From: Actinomycetospora sp. | Lineage (GTDB): Bacteria; Actinomycetota; Actinomycetes; Mycobacteriales; Pseudonocardiaceae | Length of the DNA stretch: 50,213 nucleotides | Direction of reading: 5' to 3' | Assembly (NCBI GenBank): GCA_029266415.1 | Contig: JAQSWW010000035.1 | Location: forward strand, 1 to 50,213 | In this document: positions 27,995 to 37,083 of the stretch, piece after piece | How the letters are laid out: every line of letters begins with the position of its first letter | How positions within the stretch are numbered: the first letter of the stretch is position 1 | Program-made: the position numbers and the translations under genes | Notes under the pieces: model-generated | Database searches by the model: none | What the model was told of the DNA's origin: nothing | Seen by the model: only the letters and a program-made list of their open reading frames with translations

Positions 27995-29734
27995 GTGCCC
28001 GAGCTGAGCAAGGCCGCGACCGAGTTCCGTCGGGCGCGAGATCTGCTGCTCGAGCGGCGCGAGGACTACGACGCCGCGCTGCGCGACTTCGCGTGGCCCC
28101 AGCTCGACGAGTTCAACTGGGCCCTCGAGCACTTCGACGCCATCGCCTCCGACCCCGGCACCGCGCAGCGCCCGGCGCTGTGGGTCGTCGAGGAGGACGG
28201 CCGGGAGGCCAGGTACAGCTTCGCGGACATGAGCGAGCGGTCGAACCGCGTCGCGAACTGGCTGCGTGCCCAGGGTGTGAGCCGGGGCGACCGGGTGATC
28301 CTCATGCTCGCCAACCAGGTCGAGCTGTGGGACACGATCCTGGCGGTGATGAAGCTCGGCGCGGTGCTCATCCCGTCGACCCCGATGCTCGGCCCGGCCG
28401 ACCTGCGCGACCGCATCGACCGCGGGAACGCCCGGCACGTCGTGGTCCGCGACGTCGACGTCGACAAGTTCGACGACGTGCCCGGCGACTACACGCGCAT
28501 CGCCGTCGGCTCGGGGACCGAGGCCCGCATCACCGAGCCGTGGCTCGATTTCGCCGCCGCCTACGACGCACCCGCGGAGTTCGCGCCCGACGGCGTCACC
28601 AAGGGCAGCGACACGCTGCTGCTCTACTTCACCAGCGGCACGACGGCCACGCCGAAGCTCGTGGAGCACACGCACACGAGCTATCCCGTCGGCCACCTCT
28701 CGACGATGTACTGGATCGGCCTGCAGCCGGGCGACGTGCACCTCAACGTCGCCTCGCCGGGCTGGGCGAAGCACGCGTGGTCGAACGTCTTCGCGCCGTG
28801 GATCGCCGAGGCGACGATCTTCATCTACAACTACACCAAGTTCGACGCCGACCGGCTGCTCGACGTGGTCGTCGAGAAGGGCGTGAGCACGTTCTGCGCC
28901 CCGCCGACGGTGTGGCGGATGCTCATCCAGGCCGACCTGAGACGCGTGCAGGTGCCCCTGCGCGAAGTGGTCGGGGCCGGGGAGCCGCTCAACCCCGAGG
29001 TCATCGAGCAGGTCCGCGAGGCCTGGGGCATGACGATCCGCGACGGCTTCGGGCAGACCGAGTCGACGCTGCAGATCGGCAACCCACCGGGCCAGCCCGT
29101 CAAGGACGGGTCGATGGGCCGCCCGCTGCCCGGCTACCCGATCGTGCTCGTCGACCCGGTGACCGGGGAGCGCGGCGACGAGGGCGAGATCTGCATCGAC
29201 CTGGCGGCGCGGCCGCTCGGGCTCATGACCGGCTACAAGGACGACCCGGAGCGCAACGACGAGGTCATGCGCGACGGCCTCTATCACACGGGCGACGTCG
29301 GCTCCCGCGACGCGGACGGCTACATCACCTACATCGGCCGCTCCGACGACGTGTTCAAGGCGTCGGACTACCGGATCAGCCCCTTCGAGCTGGAGAGCGT
29401 GCTCATCGAACACGACGCGGTCGCCGAGGCCGCCGTCGTCCCGTCGCCCGACGCGGTGCGCCTGGCGGTGCCGAAGGCCTACGTGGTGCTCTCGTCACGC
29501 TACGAGGCCAGCCGCGAGACGGCGCTGGAGATCCTGCGGCACGCCCGCGAGCACCTGCCGGCCTACAAGCGGGTGCGGCGCCTGGAGTTCTACGAGCTGC
29601 CCAAGACGATCTCGGGCAAGATCCGGCGCGTCGAGCTGCGGACCCGCGAGACCGACCTGCGGGCCGACCCCTCGGCCGGCGCCGCGCCCGAGGGCGAGTA
29701 CCGCGACGAGGACTTCCCCGAGCTGCGGCAGTGA
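27995..29734 (+). CDS. AMP-forming acyl-CoA synthetase (medium-chain / benzoate-CoA-ligase type)
   Basis: 579-aa ANL-superfamily ligase that activates a carboxylic acid with ATP and CoA. The P-loop-like motif is LLYFTSGTTATPKLVEHTH, the A5 region is RDGFGQTESTLQIGN, A7/A8 is YHTGDVGSRDADGYITYIGRSDDVFKASDYRISP and the A10 lysine is in LPKTISGKIRR. GTG 27995 follows GAGGAGG. A thioesterase gene comes 34 nt downstream, separated by a short form of the dispersed repeat. The acid cannot be named from sequence; aromatic or medium-chain acids are most likely. Confidence 0.9.
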   Translation: MPELSKAATEFRRARDLLLERREDYDAALRDFAWPQLDEFNWALEHFDAIASDPGTAQRPALWVVEEDGREARYSFADMSERSNRVANWLRAQGVSRGDRVILMLANQVELWDTILAVMKLGAVLIPSTPMLGPADLRDRIDRGNARHVVVRDVDVDKFDDVPGDYTRIAVGSGTEARITEPWLDFAAAYDAPAEFAPDGVTKGSDTLLLYFTSGTTATPKLVEHTHTSYPVGHLSTMYWIGLQPGDVHLNVASPGWAKHAWSNVFAPWIAEATIFIYNYTKFDADRLLDVVVEKGVSTFCAPPTVWRMLIQADLRRVQVPLREVVGAGEPLNPEVIEQVREAWGMTIRDGFGQTESTLQIGNPPGQPVKDGSMGRPLPGYPIVLVDPVTGERGDEGEICIDLAARPLGLMTGYKDDPERNDEVMRDGLYHTGDVGSRDADGYITYIGRSDDVFKASDYRISPFELESVLIEHDAVAEAAVVPSPDAVRLAVPKAYVVLSSRYEASRETALEILRHAREHLPAYKRVRRLEFYELPKTISGKIRRVELRTRETDLRADPSAGAAPEGEYRDEDFPELRQ

Positions 29735-29738
29735 GTTC

Positions 29739-29768
29739 GGGAGACGGAGCGGAGCGGAGCTCGACCCG
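29739..29768 (+). repeat. Shortened form of the dispersed repeat
   Basis: GGGAGACGGAGC then GGAGC then GGAGCTCGACCCG: the two ends of the 48-bp repeat without its middle (AATCAGGGGAGCACGCCGATAG). It fills the gap between acyl-CoA ligase and thioesterase and ends right at the thioesterase ATG, so it must also carry that gene's ribosome site (GGAGC). Confidence 0.65.
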
Positions 29769-30167
29769 ATGACGTACGCGTTCCCGGTCGTGCCGCGCTA
29801 CGCGGAGATCGACCAGCAGGGCGTGGTGTTCAACGGGCACTACCTCACGTGGTTCGACGAGGCCTTCACCGGCTTCCTCGACCACGTCGGGCTGCCCTAC
29901 CCGGACCTGATCGCGTCGGGGTACGACGTGATGGTCGTGCACTCCGAGCTGGACTACGGCGGCTCGGTGCGGTGGCGGGACGCCGCGCGGGTCGAGGTCG
30001 CGTGCGAGCGACAGGGGACGACGAGCTTCACGCTGGGGTTCAGTGTGTACCGGTCGGCGGACGAGGTCGCGGTGAGCGGCCGCAACGTCTACGTCGTGCT
30101 GGCCACCGACACGTGGACGAAGACGCCGATCCCGCCGCGGCTGGCGGAGGCGCTGGCGGGTGTCTGA
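29769..30167 (+). CDS. 4-hydroxybenzoyl-CoA-thioesterase-family acyl-CoA thioesterase
   Basis: 132-aa hotdog-fold thioesterase of the YbgC/FadM/4HBT group. The N-terminal signature VVPRYAEIDQQGVVFNGHYLTWFDEAF contains the catalytic Asp/Tyr region (YxExDxxGxVxxxxYLxxF). The rest is a single hotdog domain ending IPPRLAEALAG. It probably hydrolyses a CoA ester made by, or related to, the ligase encoded just upstream; that pairing is inference. Confidence 0.88.
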   Translation: MTYAFPVVPRYAEIDQQGVVFNGHYLTWFDEAFTGFLDHVGLPYPDLIASGYDVMVVHSELDYGGSVRWRDAARVEVACERQGTTSFTLGFSVYRSADEVAVSGRNVYVVLATDTWTKTPIPPRLAEALAGV

Positions 30168-30171
30168 ACGG

Positions 30172-30479
30172 TCACGGTGCCCCGCGGCGGGCGAGGCGCA
30201 CCCCGACCCGCCCGACGAGGTAGCCGACCGGGAGCGCGGCGAGCGAGGCGAGCGGGAGCCACGGGCGCACGCCGATGGCCACGTCGTCACCGGCGAGCGC
30301 GACCAGCGCGAGGATCACGGTCACCGGCGTCGACAGCCAGCCGAGGACCCGACGACCCAGCCCGCCCGGAATCCCGCGGGCGGGTCGCCGACGGCGCCGA
30401 ACGCCACGAGGACGCCCGGCGCCGTCACCAGCCACAGGCCGCCGAGGATCGACCAGGCCACGACCAGGACGGTGGGCAC
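30172..30479 (-). pseudogene. Small membrane protein with internal frameshift
   Basis: From GTG 30479 one frame reads VPTVLVVAWSILGGLWLVTAPGVLVAFGAVGDPPAG, a transmembrane helix pair. Then the frame changes around 30361-30385 and continues as LGRRVLGWLSTPVTVILALVALAGDDVAIGVRPWLPLASLAALPVGYLVGRVGVRLARRG, two more helices. Neither half alone makes a sensible protein, so the gene is broken by an indel. No family recognised. It ends 4 nt after the thioesterase gene, convergent with it. Confidence 0.6.
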
Positions 30480-30488
30480 GGGGTGGGT

Positions 30489-30528
30489 GTGAGCGGGAGT
30501 CCGTGTCAGGACACGGGCAAGCGCTCAC
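30489..30528. repeat. REP-like interspersed hairpin, copy B
   Basis: Arms GTGAGCGGGAGTCCGTGTC and GACACGGGCAAGCGCTCAC around AG, with a 5-nt internal mismatch. Minus-strand sequence GTGAGCGCTTGCCCGTG matches copy A at 1781 almost exactly, and the flanking GCGCTC matches too. The speD-speE stop codon lies in its loop, so the element forms the end of that gene and could end its transcript. Confidence 0.7.
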
Positions 30529-31804
30529 GAGCGCGGAGCGCACAGGGCAGCACCGCGCCGCGGTGCAGGGACTCGGCGTCGATCGAGGTCAGGGCCGGGA
30601 AGCGGTGCAGGCGCGACACCGCCAGCGCCACCGGGTCGTCCACCGGGTCGACGCGTCCCGTGAGGTACGCCCACTCGTGCTCGTCCGAGCAGTACGGCAG
30701 CACCGTGGTGAAGACGTCGTCGAAGCGGCTGCTCATGCGCCGCAGGGTCTCGTTGCGCCACAGCGTCGGGCAGCCGGCCTGCGAGCAGACGACCCCGCCG
30801 GGGGTGAGGACCTCGACGCAGCGCCGCAGGAACGCCGTGCCGTAGAGGCGGGCGTGCTGGGCGGGGTCGGTGACCTCGACGGGCTCGTCGGGCAGGTCGA
30901 CGATCACGACGTCCCAGCGGTCGCCGCGGGCCGCCGCGTCGGCGAGGAACCGCCAGCCGTCGGCGTAGTGCATCCGCACCGGGCCCTCGCCCGCCTCGGC
31001 CGCCGCGAGCTCGGCGGGGGTGTAGCCGTAGGGGAGGAGCTCGGCGCACCGGCGCACGCACTCGACGTCGATGTCGACGTGGTCGACGCGCGTGGCGCCC
31101 GCGTCGAGCGCCAGCCGGGACACCACACCCTCGGACGAGCCGACGACCAGCACCGAGCGCAGCTCGTCGGCCAGCAGCATCGGGGGGACGGCGAGGGCCT
31201 CGTGGTAGACGAGCTGCGTCGCCTCGGTGGACTGGCGCTCGCCGTCGCAGAACAGGGACACGCCCTGGGCGGTGCGCGCGACCATCATGTCCTGCCACTC
31301 CGTGCGGCCCCGCCAGACGACCTCGTCGAGGCGCCAGCGCCGCCGCATGCCGGGGGCCAGGGGCTCGTCGACCTCGCGCCCGCCCGCGGCCGGCGCCAGG
31401 CCCGCGCCGCGGGCGACCACCTGCGCGCGCACGTCGGTGGCGCCGAGCTCGCGGCCCAGCGCGTCCACGACCAGCTCGGGGTCGGCCTGCACCCCGCACG
31501 TGAACACGTCCACGAAGGCCGCCGACGCCTCGGGGTAGGCGTGCACCGAGGCGTGCGACTCGGCCAGCAGCGCCACGACCGTCGCGCCCTGCGGCTCGAA
31601 GCGGTGCGCGACGACGTCGAGGACGGTCGCGCCGCCCTCGTGCAGCGCGTGGCGCAGGGCCTCGACGACACGCTGCTCGTCACCGAGGACGCCGGGGGCG
31701 ACGCCCCGCAGCTCGGCGAGGACGTGGCGGCCGGCGAACGACGCGAGGTCGGCGCTGGGGGGCGCGGTCGTGGTCGGGTGCGTGGTCGGCGACGTGGTCG
31801 TCAA
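30506..31804 (-). CDS. Fused S-adenosylmethionine decarboxylase (SpeD) - spermidine synthase-like (SpeE) protein
   Basis: 432 aa. The N-terminal ~150 residues are a SpeD-type proenzyme: LLAESHASVHAYPE holds the Glu-Ser self-cleavage site that forms the pyruvoyl cofactor (Ser ~83), and FTCG the catalytic Cys. The C-terminal part is an aminopropyltransferase fold (EWQDMMVARTAQGVSLFCDGERQSTEATQLVYHEAL, then VLVVGSSEGVVSRLAL and DVVIVDLPDEP). The usual GGGDG SAM-binding motif is GSSEG here. TTG 31804 overlaps the decarboxylase stop (TTGA) with GGAGG-like upstream. Likely job: make aminopropyl donor and polyamine in one chain. Confidence 0.85.
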   Translation of the reverse strand: MTTTSPTTHPTTTAPPSADLASFAGRHVLAELRGVAPGVLGDEQRVVEALRHALHEGGATVLDVVAHRFEPQGATVVALLAESHASVHAYPEASAAFVDVFTCGVQADPELVVDALGRELGATDVRAQVVARGAGLAPAAGGREVDEPLAPGMRRRWRLDEVVWRGRTEWQDMMVARTAQGVSLFCDGERQSTEATQLVYHEALAVPPMLLADELRSVLVVGSSEGVVSRLALDAGATRVDHVDIDVECVRRCAELLPYGYTPAELAAAEAGEGPVRMHYADGWRFLADAAARGDRWDVVIVDLPDEPVEVTDPAQHARLYGTAFLRRCVEVLTPGGVVCSQAGCPTLWRNETLRRMSSRFDDVFTTVLPYCSDEHEWAYLTGRVDPVDDPVALAVSRLHRFPALTSIDAESLHRGAVLPCALRARERLPVS

Positions 31805-32967
31805 TTCCCACCTTCCTCCGGGGTCTCGTGGGTGTCGGGACGGGTGTACGTGGGCAGCGGTGGGAGCCCGTTGAAGCCGACGGAGGCGTAGCTCGCCGTG
31901 TACGCGCCGGCGCCGAGGAACTCGACGACGTCGCCCGCGGCCAGGTCCAGGGGCAGGCGCACGTCGGCGTGCCGGTAAAGGACGTCGTCACCGTCGCAGG
32001 TGGGCCCCGCCAGCACGACCGGACCGACCTCGCCGCCCCGGCCGGGCGTGCGCAGGCGGTAGACGATCATCTCTCCTTCGGTCTCGGCGAGGCCCTGGTA
32101 GCGCCCCACGTCGAGGTAGACCCACCGCCGGCCCGCGCGCTCGGCGACGAGGACGACCTCGGCGCGCAGCACGCCGGCCTCGCCGACCAGGGCCCGCCCG
32201 GGCTCGGCCACCAGCCGCGGCCGCCACCACGACGCGTGGCGGGCCAGGGCGGCGCGGATCGCGGTCGCGCACGCGGTGACGTCGGGGGTCGGACCGCCGG
32301 CGTGCGGGGTCGGGAAGCCGCCGCCGAGGTTCAGCTCGGCCGGCGCGTGCCCGCCGAGGCGCGCGGCCACGCGGGCGGCGGCGTCGATGCCGCGGGCCCA
32401 CGCCTGCGGGTCGCGCTGCTGCGAGCCGACGTGGAAGCCCACGCCCGCCGCCTCCAGGCCGGCCGCGCGGGCGCGCCCGAGGAGGGCGACGGCCTCGTCC
32501 TCGGTGGCGCCGAACTTGCCGGCGAACGGGGTCGCGGCGCCGTCGTCCCCGACCGCCAGGCGCACGCCGACGGCCGCGCCGGGGGCCTCGCGGGCGAGGA
32601 GGTCGACGTCGGCGGGGGCGTCGGTGGTGAAGCGGGTGACCCCGGCGGCCCGGGCGGCCCGGACGTCGGTGACCTTCTTCACGGGGTTGCCCCACGACAG
32701 CCCCGCGGGGCGGGCGCCGGCGAGCAGGCACAGGTCGAGCTCGCCGGGGCTCGCGAGGTCGAACGAGGCGCCCTCGTCCACGAGCAGGGCGAGGACGTCG
32801 GGGTGCGGGTTGGCCTTCACCGCGTAGCAGAGCTCCACCCCGGGCAGCGTGGTGCGCATCGTGCGACAGGCACGGCGCACGGTGGCCAGGTCTAGCTCGA
32901 GGTAGGGGGTCGGCGCGTCCGTCGTCGGGGGACGCGCGACCTCGCGCGTCCCGGGTAGGGCACCCAC
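31801..32967 (-). CDS. PLP-dependent fold-III decarboxylase, ornithine/lysine decarboxylase type
   Basis: 388-aa alanine-racemase-fold decarboxylase. The PLP lysine is in VELCYAVKANPHPDVLALL, then GVGFHVGSQQRDPQAW, the phosphate-binding EPGRALVG and the active-site VVLAGPTCDGDDVLY. The GPTCDxxD form favours ornithine or lysine decarboxylase over diaminopimelate decarboxylase. It is translationally coupled to the SpeD-SpeE fusion, so putrescine or cadaverine would feed the aminopropyl transfer. GTG 32967 is the most plausible start; the ribosome site is weak. Confidence 0.88.
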   Translation of the reverse strand: MGALPGTREVARPPTTDAPTPYLELDLATVRRACRTMRTTLPGVELCYAVKANPHPDVLALLVDEGASFDLASPGELDLCLLAGARPAGLSWGNPVKKVTDVRAARAAGVTRFTTDAPADVDLLAREAPGAAVGVRLAVGDDGAATPFAGKFGATEDEAVALLGRARAAGLEAAGVGFHVGSQQRDPQAWARGIDAAARVAARLGGHAPAELNLGGGFPTPHAGGPTPDVTACATAIRAALARHASWWRPRLVAEPGRALVGEAGVLRAEVVLVAERAGRRWVYLDVGRYQGLAETEGEMIVYRLRTPGRGGEVGPVVLAGPTCDGDDVLYRHADVRLPLDLAAGDVVEFLGAGAYTASYASVGFNGLPPLPTYTRPDTHETPEEGGN

Positions 32968-33106
32968 GTCTCCATCGTGCCCGCAGAAAATGGGCCTGAA
33001 CCACGAAACGGCTGACCCGGGACGCACCGGCGGCGTACCGTGCGGATCTCCGGCGCCGAGGGGCCCGGGCCGCTGTCGGGGGCGGGCACGTCGTGAAGGG
33101 GGTTGC

Positions 33107-35077
33107 ATGCCGTCCACCTCGTCCCGAGGCTGGAACCCGGCACCGCGTCCGCGACCGTGGCCGTTCCGCACGCCGCGCAACATCGTGGTCACCACGCTGT
33201 TCGCGGTCGCGCTCGTCGCCGCCCTGTTCGGCGTCGGCACCACCGTGGTCCCCGGCCCCCGCGACGACGCCACCGGCCTCGCCGGCAGCGCGACCGACGT
33301 GCCCACCACCTCCGACGACGTGGGGGGCTCCTCCGACGGCGAGCTCGGCGGTGCCGACGCCGAGGGCGGCGATCCCTCCGGTGACGACGTGCGCGCGCTC
33401 CCCGACGACGCGGGCGCTCCCGACGGCTCCCTTCCCGACGGCTCCCTCCCCGACGACGTGGCCCCGCCGCTGACGCCCATCCCGCTGCCGGGCTCGCGCC
33501 CGCTGGGTCCGCCGTCGACCTCCCCCGGGGAGCCGGCGTTCCCCGGCGCCGAGCAGCCCGTGACGCCGCCCCCGGGGTTCGACCAGCTCGCCCCGAGTCT
33601 CGACCCCGTGCCGCTGCCGGGCGCCGACAGCTCGCCCGACGCCGTCGAGCCGCCCCTGCCGGACGACGCCGAGGTCGAGGCCGCGCCGGCGCCGACGGTG
33701 CCACGGGAGACCGGGCCGCGCGAGACGCCCACCACGGCCGACGAGGCGGGACCGGTCCTCGACCTGCCCCTGCTGCCCGACCCCACGCGCGACGAGCCGA
33801 CCGGCTCCCGCAGCGGCGACGACCCCGGCGAGGGCCGTGGCGGCGGGAACGGCGGCGGGAACGGCGGCGGGAACGGCGGCGGGAACGGCGGCGGGAACGG
33901 CAACGGTGGCGGCGGTCGGGGCGGCGGCGAACGCGACGGTGGCGAGCGCGACGGCGGCCTGCTGCCCGACCTGCTGCCCGGGGCGCCCGGGCGCGCGGAC
34001 ACGACGACGGCGGAGCCCGCACCCTCGACAGGAGCCGCGTCCAGCGCGGCCCCGTCGACCACGGGCGGCCCCGCGCTCGAGCTGCCCACCGGCGCGGCGC
34101 CGGCGAGCACGCCCGAGGGCACCACGAGCACGGCGCCCGGCACCACCGCGCCCGACACCACCGCGCCGGGCACCACGACGCCCGACGGTTCGGCGCAGCG
34201 GTCGCTGCCGGCGACCACGCCCGAGGGGTGGCCGCTGCCGACCGACGCCACCGAGCCGGCCGCCACCGGGACCGCCGACGCCCCGGATGCGGACGAGACC
34301 ACCGGCGCGCCCACCACCACCTCGGGCGGCGGTGCCGCGGAGCGGTCGGCACCACGGACCACGCCGGAGGGCTGGCCGCTGCCCACCGATCTCACCGACG
34401 CCGGCGACCTCACCGAGGCACCGACCACCACCACCGACCCGTCCACGGGCGTCACCACGACGACCGACCCGACGGCGGGCACCACGACCACGGTCGACCC
34501 GACGACCGGGGCGTCGCTGACCACCCGCACCAGCGCGCCCGAGCAGGACGACTCCGGCTCGGTCCTGCCGACCGACCTCGACGACCCCACCTCGACGTCG
34601 GCGCCCGAGGGATCGTCGCGGGCCCGGACCTCGGAGAGCTCGGCGGACAGCACGACCGAGAGCGAGCGGACCACCGAGCGCACCACCGAGCGCTCCACCG
34701 AGCGCTCCACCGAGCGAAGCAGCGAGTCGTCCTCGGACTCCTCGTCCGACCCGAGCACCCGGCCGACCGCCGAGGAGACCGCGGAGGAGTCCGCGGAGGA
34801 GACCGCGCGGGAGACCGCGGAGGACGATCCGACGACGAGCGCCGACGACTCGACGGGCGACGGGGACTCGTCGGGGCCGACGTCGCGCCGGACCACCGCG
34901 GGCGGCGAGACGGCGGAGTCGGGGGAGGACGGCAACGTGGTCGGCGAGACCATCACCGCCGCCGACGTCGAGCCGCAGGCCGCGATCCCCACCACCTCGC
35001 CCCTGGACCCGCGGTTCTGGGCGTGGCTGGCCGACACCGTGCAGCGGTCGCAGACCCAGGACAGGCAGGGCGGCTGA
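33107..35077 (+). CDS. Membrane-anchored low-complexity protein (Thr/Ser/Gly/Pro-rich)
   Basis: 656 aa with no family I can name. A ~28-residue basic N-terminus is followed by one transmembrane helix ([23 protein letters not shown]) and then almost 600 residues of Asp, Thr, Ser, Pro and Gly-rich sequence outside the membrane. Sub-blocks are a (GGGN)5 tract, TTTPxGWPLPTD units repeated twice, and a charged Ser/Thr/Glu stretch ([20 protein letters not shown]). The end [18 protein letters not shown] is the only segment with normal composition and may be a functional tail. Probably a cell-envelope stalk or glycosylated surface protein (inference). Confidence 0.7.
   Translation: MPSTSSRGWNPAPRPRPWPFRTPRNIVVTTLFAVALVAALFGVGTTVVPGPRDDATGLAGSATDVPTTSDDVGGSSDGELGGADAEGGDPSGDDVRALPDDAGAPDGSLPDGSLPDDVAPPLTPIPLPGSRPLGPPSTSPGEPAFPGAEQPVTPPPGFDQLAPSLDPVPLPGADSSPDAVEPPLPDDAEVEAAPAPTVPRETGPRETPTTADEAGPVLDLPLLPDPTRDEPTGSRSGDDPGEGRGGGNGGGNGGGNGGGNGGGNGNGGGGRGGGERDGGERDGGLLPDLLPGAPGRADTTTAEPAPSTGAASSAAPSTTGGPALELPTGAAPASTPEGTTSTAPGTTAPDTTAPGTTTPDGSAQRSLPATTPEGWPLPTDATEPAATGTADAPDADETTGAPTTTSGGGAAERSAPRTTPEGWPLPTDLTDAGDLTEAPTTTTDPSTGVTTTTDPTAGTTTTVDPTTGASLTTRTSAPEQDDSGSVLPTDLDDPTSTSAPEGSSRARTSESSADSTTESERTTERTTERSTERSTERSSESSSDSSSDPSTRPTAEETAEESAEETARETAEDDPTTSADDSTGDGDSSGPTSRRTTAGGETAESGEDGNVVGETITAADVEPQAAIPTTSPLDPRFWAWLADTVQRSQTQDRQGG
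33839..33898 (+). repeat. Five tandem 12-bp units coding Gly-Gly-Gly-Asn
   Basis: GGCGGCGGGAAC repeated five times without change, followed by a partial unit GGCAAC. It lies inside the low-complexity envelope protein and keeps the frame. It is prone to length change by slippage. Confidence 0.9.
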
Positions 35078-35111
35078 TCGTCGCCCCGGGGCGGCGGGCA
35101 CGATCGCGGCC

Positions 35112-35522
35112 ATGAGCACCACGCCGGCCGACCTGCACGCCCGCGGCGAGGAGTTCGCGCAGTTCTGGTCCGAGTACCACCTGTGCACGCTCACGACCCT
35201 GCGGCGCGACGGCTCGCCGCACGTCGTCCCGGTGGGCGTCACGCTCGACCTCGACACCGCCATCGCCCGCGTCATCACCTCGGGGACGAGCGCGAAGGCG
35301 CGGCACGTGCGCGCCGCGGGGGCCGACGGCGCGCGGGTGGCGGTCAGCCAGGTCGACCGCGCGCGGTGGTCGACGCTCGAGGGACGGGCCGTGATCCGTG
35401 ACGACCCCGACGCGGTCGCCGACGCCGAGCGCCGGTACGCAGAGCGCTACCGCGTCCCGCGGGTGAACCCGGCGCGGGTGGTGCTGGAGATCGCGCTCAC
35501 CCGGGTGCTGGGGAGCCGCTGA
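35112..35522 (+). CDS. Pyridoxamine-5'-phosphate-oxidase-fold protein, probable F420-dependent (Rv1155-like)
   Basis: 136-aa split-barrel flavin/F420-binding protein. The sequence [29 protein letters not shown] is the typical start of the actinobacterial PPOX-class F420-dependent family, followed by the phosphate-contacting [15 protein letters not shown] and the closing [27 protein letters not shown]. The substrate is unknown. Its 3' end overlaps the convergent 45-codon ORF by 26 nt. Confidence 0.85.
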   Translation: MSTTPADLHARGEEFAQFWSEYHLCTLTTLRRDGSPHVVPVGVTLDLDTAIARVITSGTSAKARHVRAAGADGARVAVSQVDRARWSTLEGRAVIRDDPDAVADAERRYAERYRVPRVNPARVVLEIALTRVLGSR

Positions 35523-35634
35523 GCCGCGCCTCGAGCGGCACGAGGTGCTCGACGAACCCGGTGATGCCCTGGTCCACGAACCGCTCCACCCGCGGGCGCG
35601 CCTCGTCCCAGCCGTCGGGCATCGGTGCGCTCAC
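35497..35634 (-). CDS. 45-aa small ORF coupled to the amidotransferase gene
   Basis: Starts at GTG 35634, which overlaps the TGA of the amidotransferase gene as GTGA, and reads [44 protein letters not shown]. It has a helical, charged composition and normal actinobacterial codon use. No family recognised. The coupled start is the main evidence that it is translated; an in-frame ATG at 35622 is also possible. Confidence 0.55.
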   Translation of the reverse strand: MSAPMPDGWDEARPRVERFVDQGITGFVEHLVPLEARLSGSPAPG

Positions 35635-36353
35635 CGCAGCGCGGCGTCCGGGACGAGGTTCGCGCGGGCGGCGAAGGCGTCGAAGAGCACCCAGCTGGCG
35701 GCGCGGGACTCCTCGGCGCGTGCAGCGGTCTCGACGCGCAGGGCGTCGGGATCGACGCCCAGCTCCGGCAGGCGGGCCTCGACCGGGGTGCCGGCCCAGC
35801 GGGCCATCCAGGTCTCGAGCTCGGCGGGGGTGATCTCGGGGTGGAACTGGACGCCGAGGTGTGCGCCGTCGCGGAAGGCCTGGGTGCACCGCGGTGATTC
35901 CGCCAGCACCTCCGCACCCGGTGGCGGGGTGAAGGTGTCGAAGTGGAACTCCATCCACGGGCCCGGGGCCACGATCTCCGGGGCGTGCGTGGTGATCTCG
36001 CGCCAGCCGTTCTCGTGGCGCCCGTCGGCGGCGTGGGCGGTCCCGCCGAGGATGCGGGCGAGCAGCTGGCCGCCGAAGCAGATGCCGAGCACCGGGACGC
36101 CGGCGGCGACGGCCGCGCGCAGGTACGCGATCTCGTCGGCGAGCCAGGTCACGGCGTCGTCCCACGCGCCCTGCACCGAGCCGAGCACGGCCACGGCGTC
36201 GACGGTCGCCGGGTCGGGCAGCAGCCCGCCGGCCACGCCCGGCACGACCTCGACGCCGCGCTCGGCCGCCCAGGAGCCCAGCGTGCCCACCTGGACCAGG
36301 ACAGTCTCGGGCGAGACCTCGTGACCGATCACCAGCAACCTCTTCGCTCCCAT
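35631..36353 (-). CDS. Type 1 glutamine amidotransferase (GuaA N-terminal-like)
   Basis: 240-aa class I glutamine amidotransferase. The nucleophile elbow is VLGICFGGQLLARILGG (Cys), and the His-Glu pair is in LGVQFHPEITPAELETW. The N-terminal MGAKRLLVIGHEVSPETVLVQVG is typical of stand-alone GMP-synthase-like amidotransferases of unknown acceptor. An upstream in-frame GTG at 36362 is an alternative start. It is divergent from the HIT gene. Confidence 0.88.
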   Translation of the reverse strand: MGAKRLLVIGHEVSPETVLVQVGTLGSWAAERGVEVVPGVAGGLLPDPATVDAVAVLGSVQGAWDDAVTWLADEIAYLRAAVAAGVPVLGICFGGQLLARILGGTAHAADGRHENGWREITTHAPEIVAPGPWMEFHFDTFTPPPGAEVLAESPRCTQAFRDGAHLGVQFHPEITPAELETWMARWAGTPVEARLPELGVDPDALRVETAARAEESRAASWVLFDAFAARANLVPDAALR

Positions 36354-36412
36354 GTCCGGCACAACGCACGGGCGTCGCCGATGCGTCCCGGGGCGCCTGG
36401 CACCCTCGCCGC

Positions 36413-36859
36413 GTGCCCCCGCGCGTCCCCAAGCCCTGCGCCTTCTGCGCGGTCGTCGGCGGCGACGCGCCGGCCGACGTCGTCCACGACGGCCCCTCGA
36501 CGATGGCGTTCCTCGACAAGACGCCGGTGTTCCACGGCCACGTGCTGCTCGTCCCGCGGACCCACGTGACGACGCTGGCCGACCTGCCCGCCGACGAGCT
36601 CCCCGGCTTCGCCTCCCTCGCCCAGCGTCTCGAGCGGGCCGTCGAGACCGCGATGGACGCGCCGGGCTCGCTGGTGCTCGTCAACAACGTCGTCAGCCAG
36701 TCGGTGCCGCACCTGCACCTGCACGTGATCCCGCGACGCCCGAAGGACGGCCTGCGGTTCTTCCTCGGCCCCCGCCACCCCTACGGTTCGCCGGACGAGT
36801 CAGCCGAGGTCGCACGGCGTATCGGTGCTGCTCTGGACGGCGGTACGCCCCACCGTTGA
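36413..36859 (+). CDS. HIT family hydrolase
   Basis: 148-aa histidine-triad nucleotide hydrolase. CAFCAVVGGDAPADVVHDGPSTMAFLDKTPVFHGHVLLVPRTHVTTLADL leads to the triad HLHLHVIPRRPKDGL. The two cysteines of CAFC fit the zinc site of HINT-like members, which act on AMP-lysine, AMP-NH2 or Ap4A. GTG 36413 starts two residues before the first conserved segment. The 220 nt downstream (36860-37080) contains no ORF or hairpin I can defend. Confidence 0.9.
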   Translation: MPPRVPKPCAFCAVVGGDAPADVVHDGPSTMAFLDKTPVFHGHVLLVPRTHVTTLADLPADELPGFASLAQRLERAVETAMDAPGSLVLVNNVVSQSVPHLHLHVIPRRPKDGLRFFLGPRHPYGSPDESAEVARRIGAALDGGTPHR

Positions 36860-37083
36860 CGTCGGTCCTTGATCGACAGGACGAGCGGCGCCGAAGGCGC
36901 GCTGAGCGGTCGCCATGGCTCGCACATGGTCGATCGACGTCGGCCGACGGTCGGCTCGTGACGTCCGATCGAGTGAGTAGCGACCCGCCGCACGCCGGAA
37001 GCTGTCATCCTCTCCCTCGACGCACGCGGTGTACTGACGAGCACGTTCAGTGATCGCGTTCCGCCCCGACGTCGGAGGTGTCC

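Noticed and set aside
33839-33898. Regular 12-bp repeats as a possible CRISPR array
   Set aside because: No spacers, units are in frame and code Gly-Gly-Gly-Asn inside a low-complexity protein.
31988-35278. 1096-aa minus-strand ORF (and the 1078-aa one beside it)
   Set aside because: Arg/Ala-rich shadow of the low-complexity gene and of the decarboxylase in other frames; no motif, and it crosses real genes on the other strand.
36860-37077. Intergenic stretch checked for small RNA or promoter
   Set aside because: Only weak GC-rich inverted repeats; no hairpin, tRNA or ORF that I can support.
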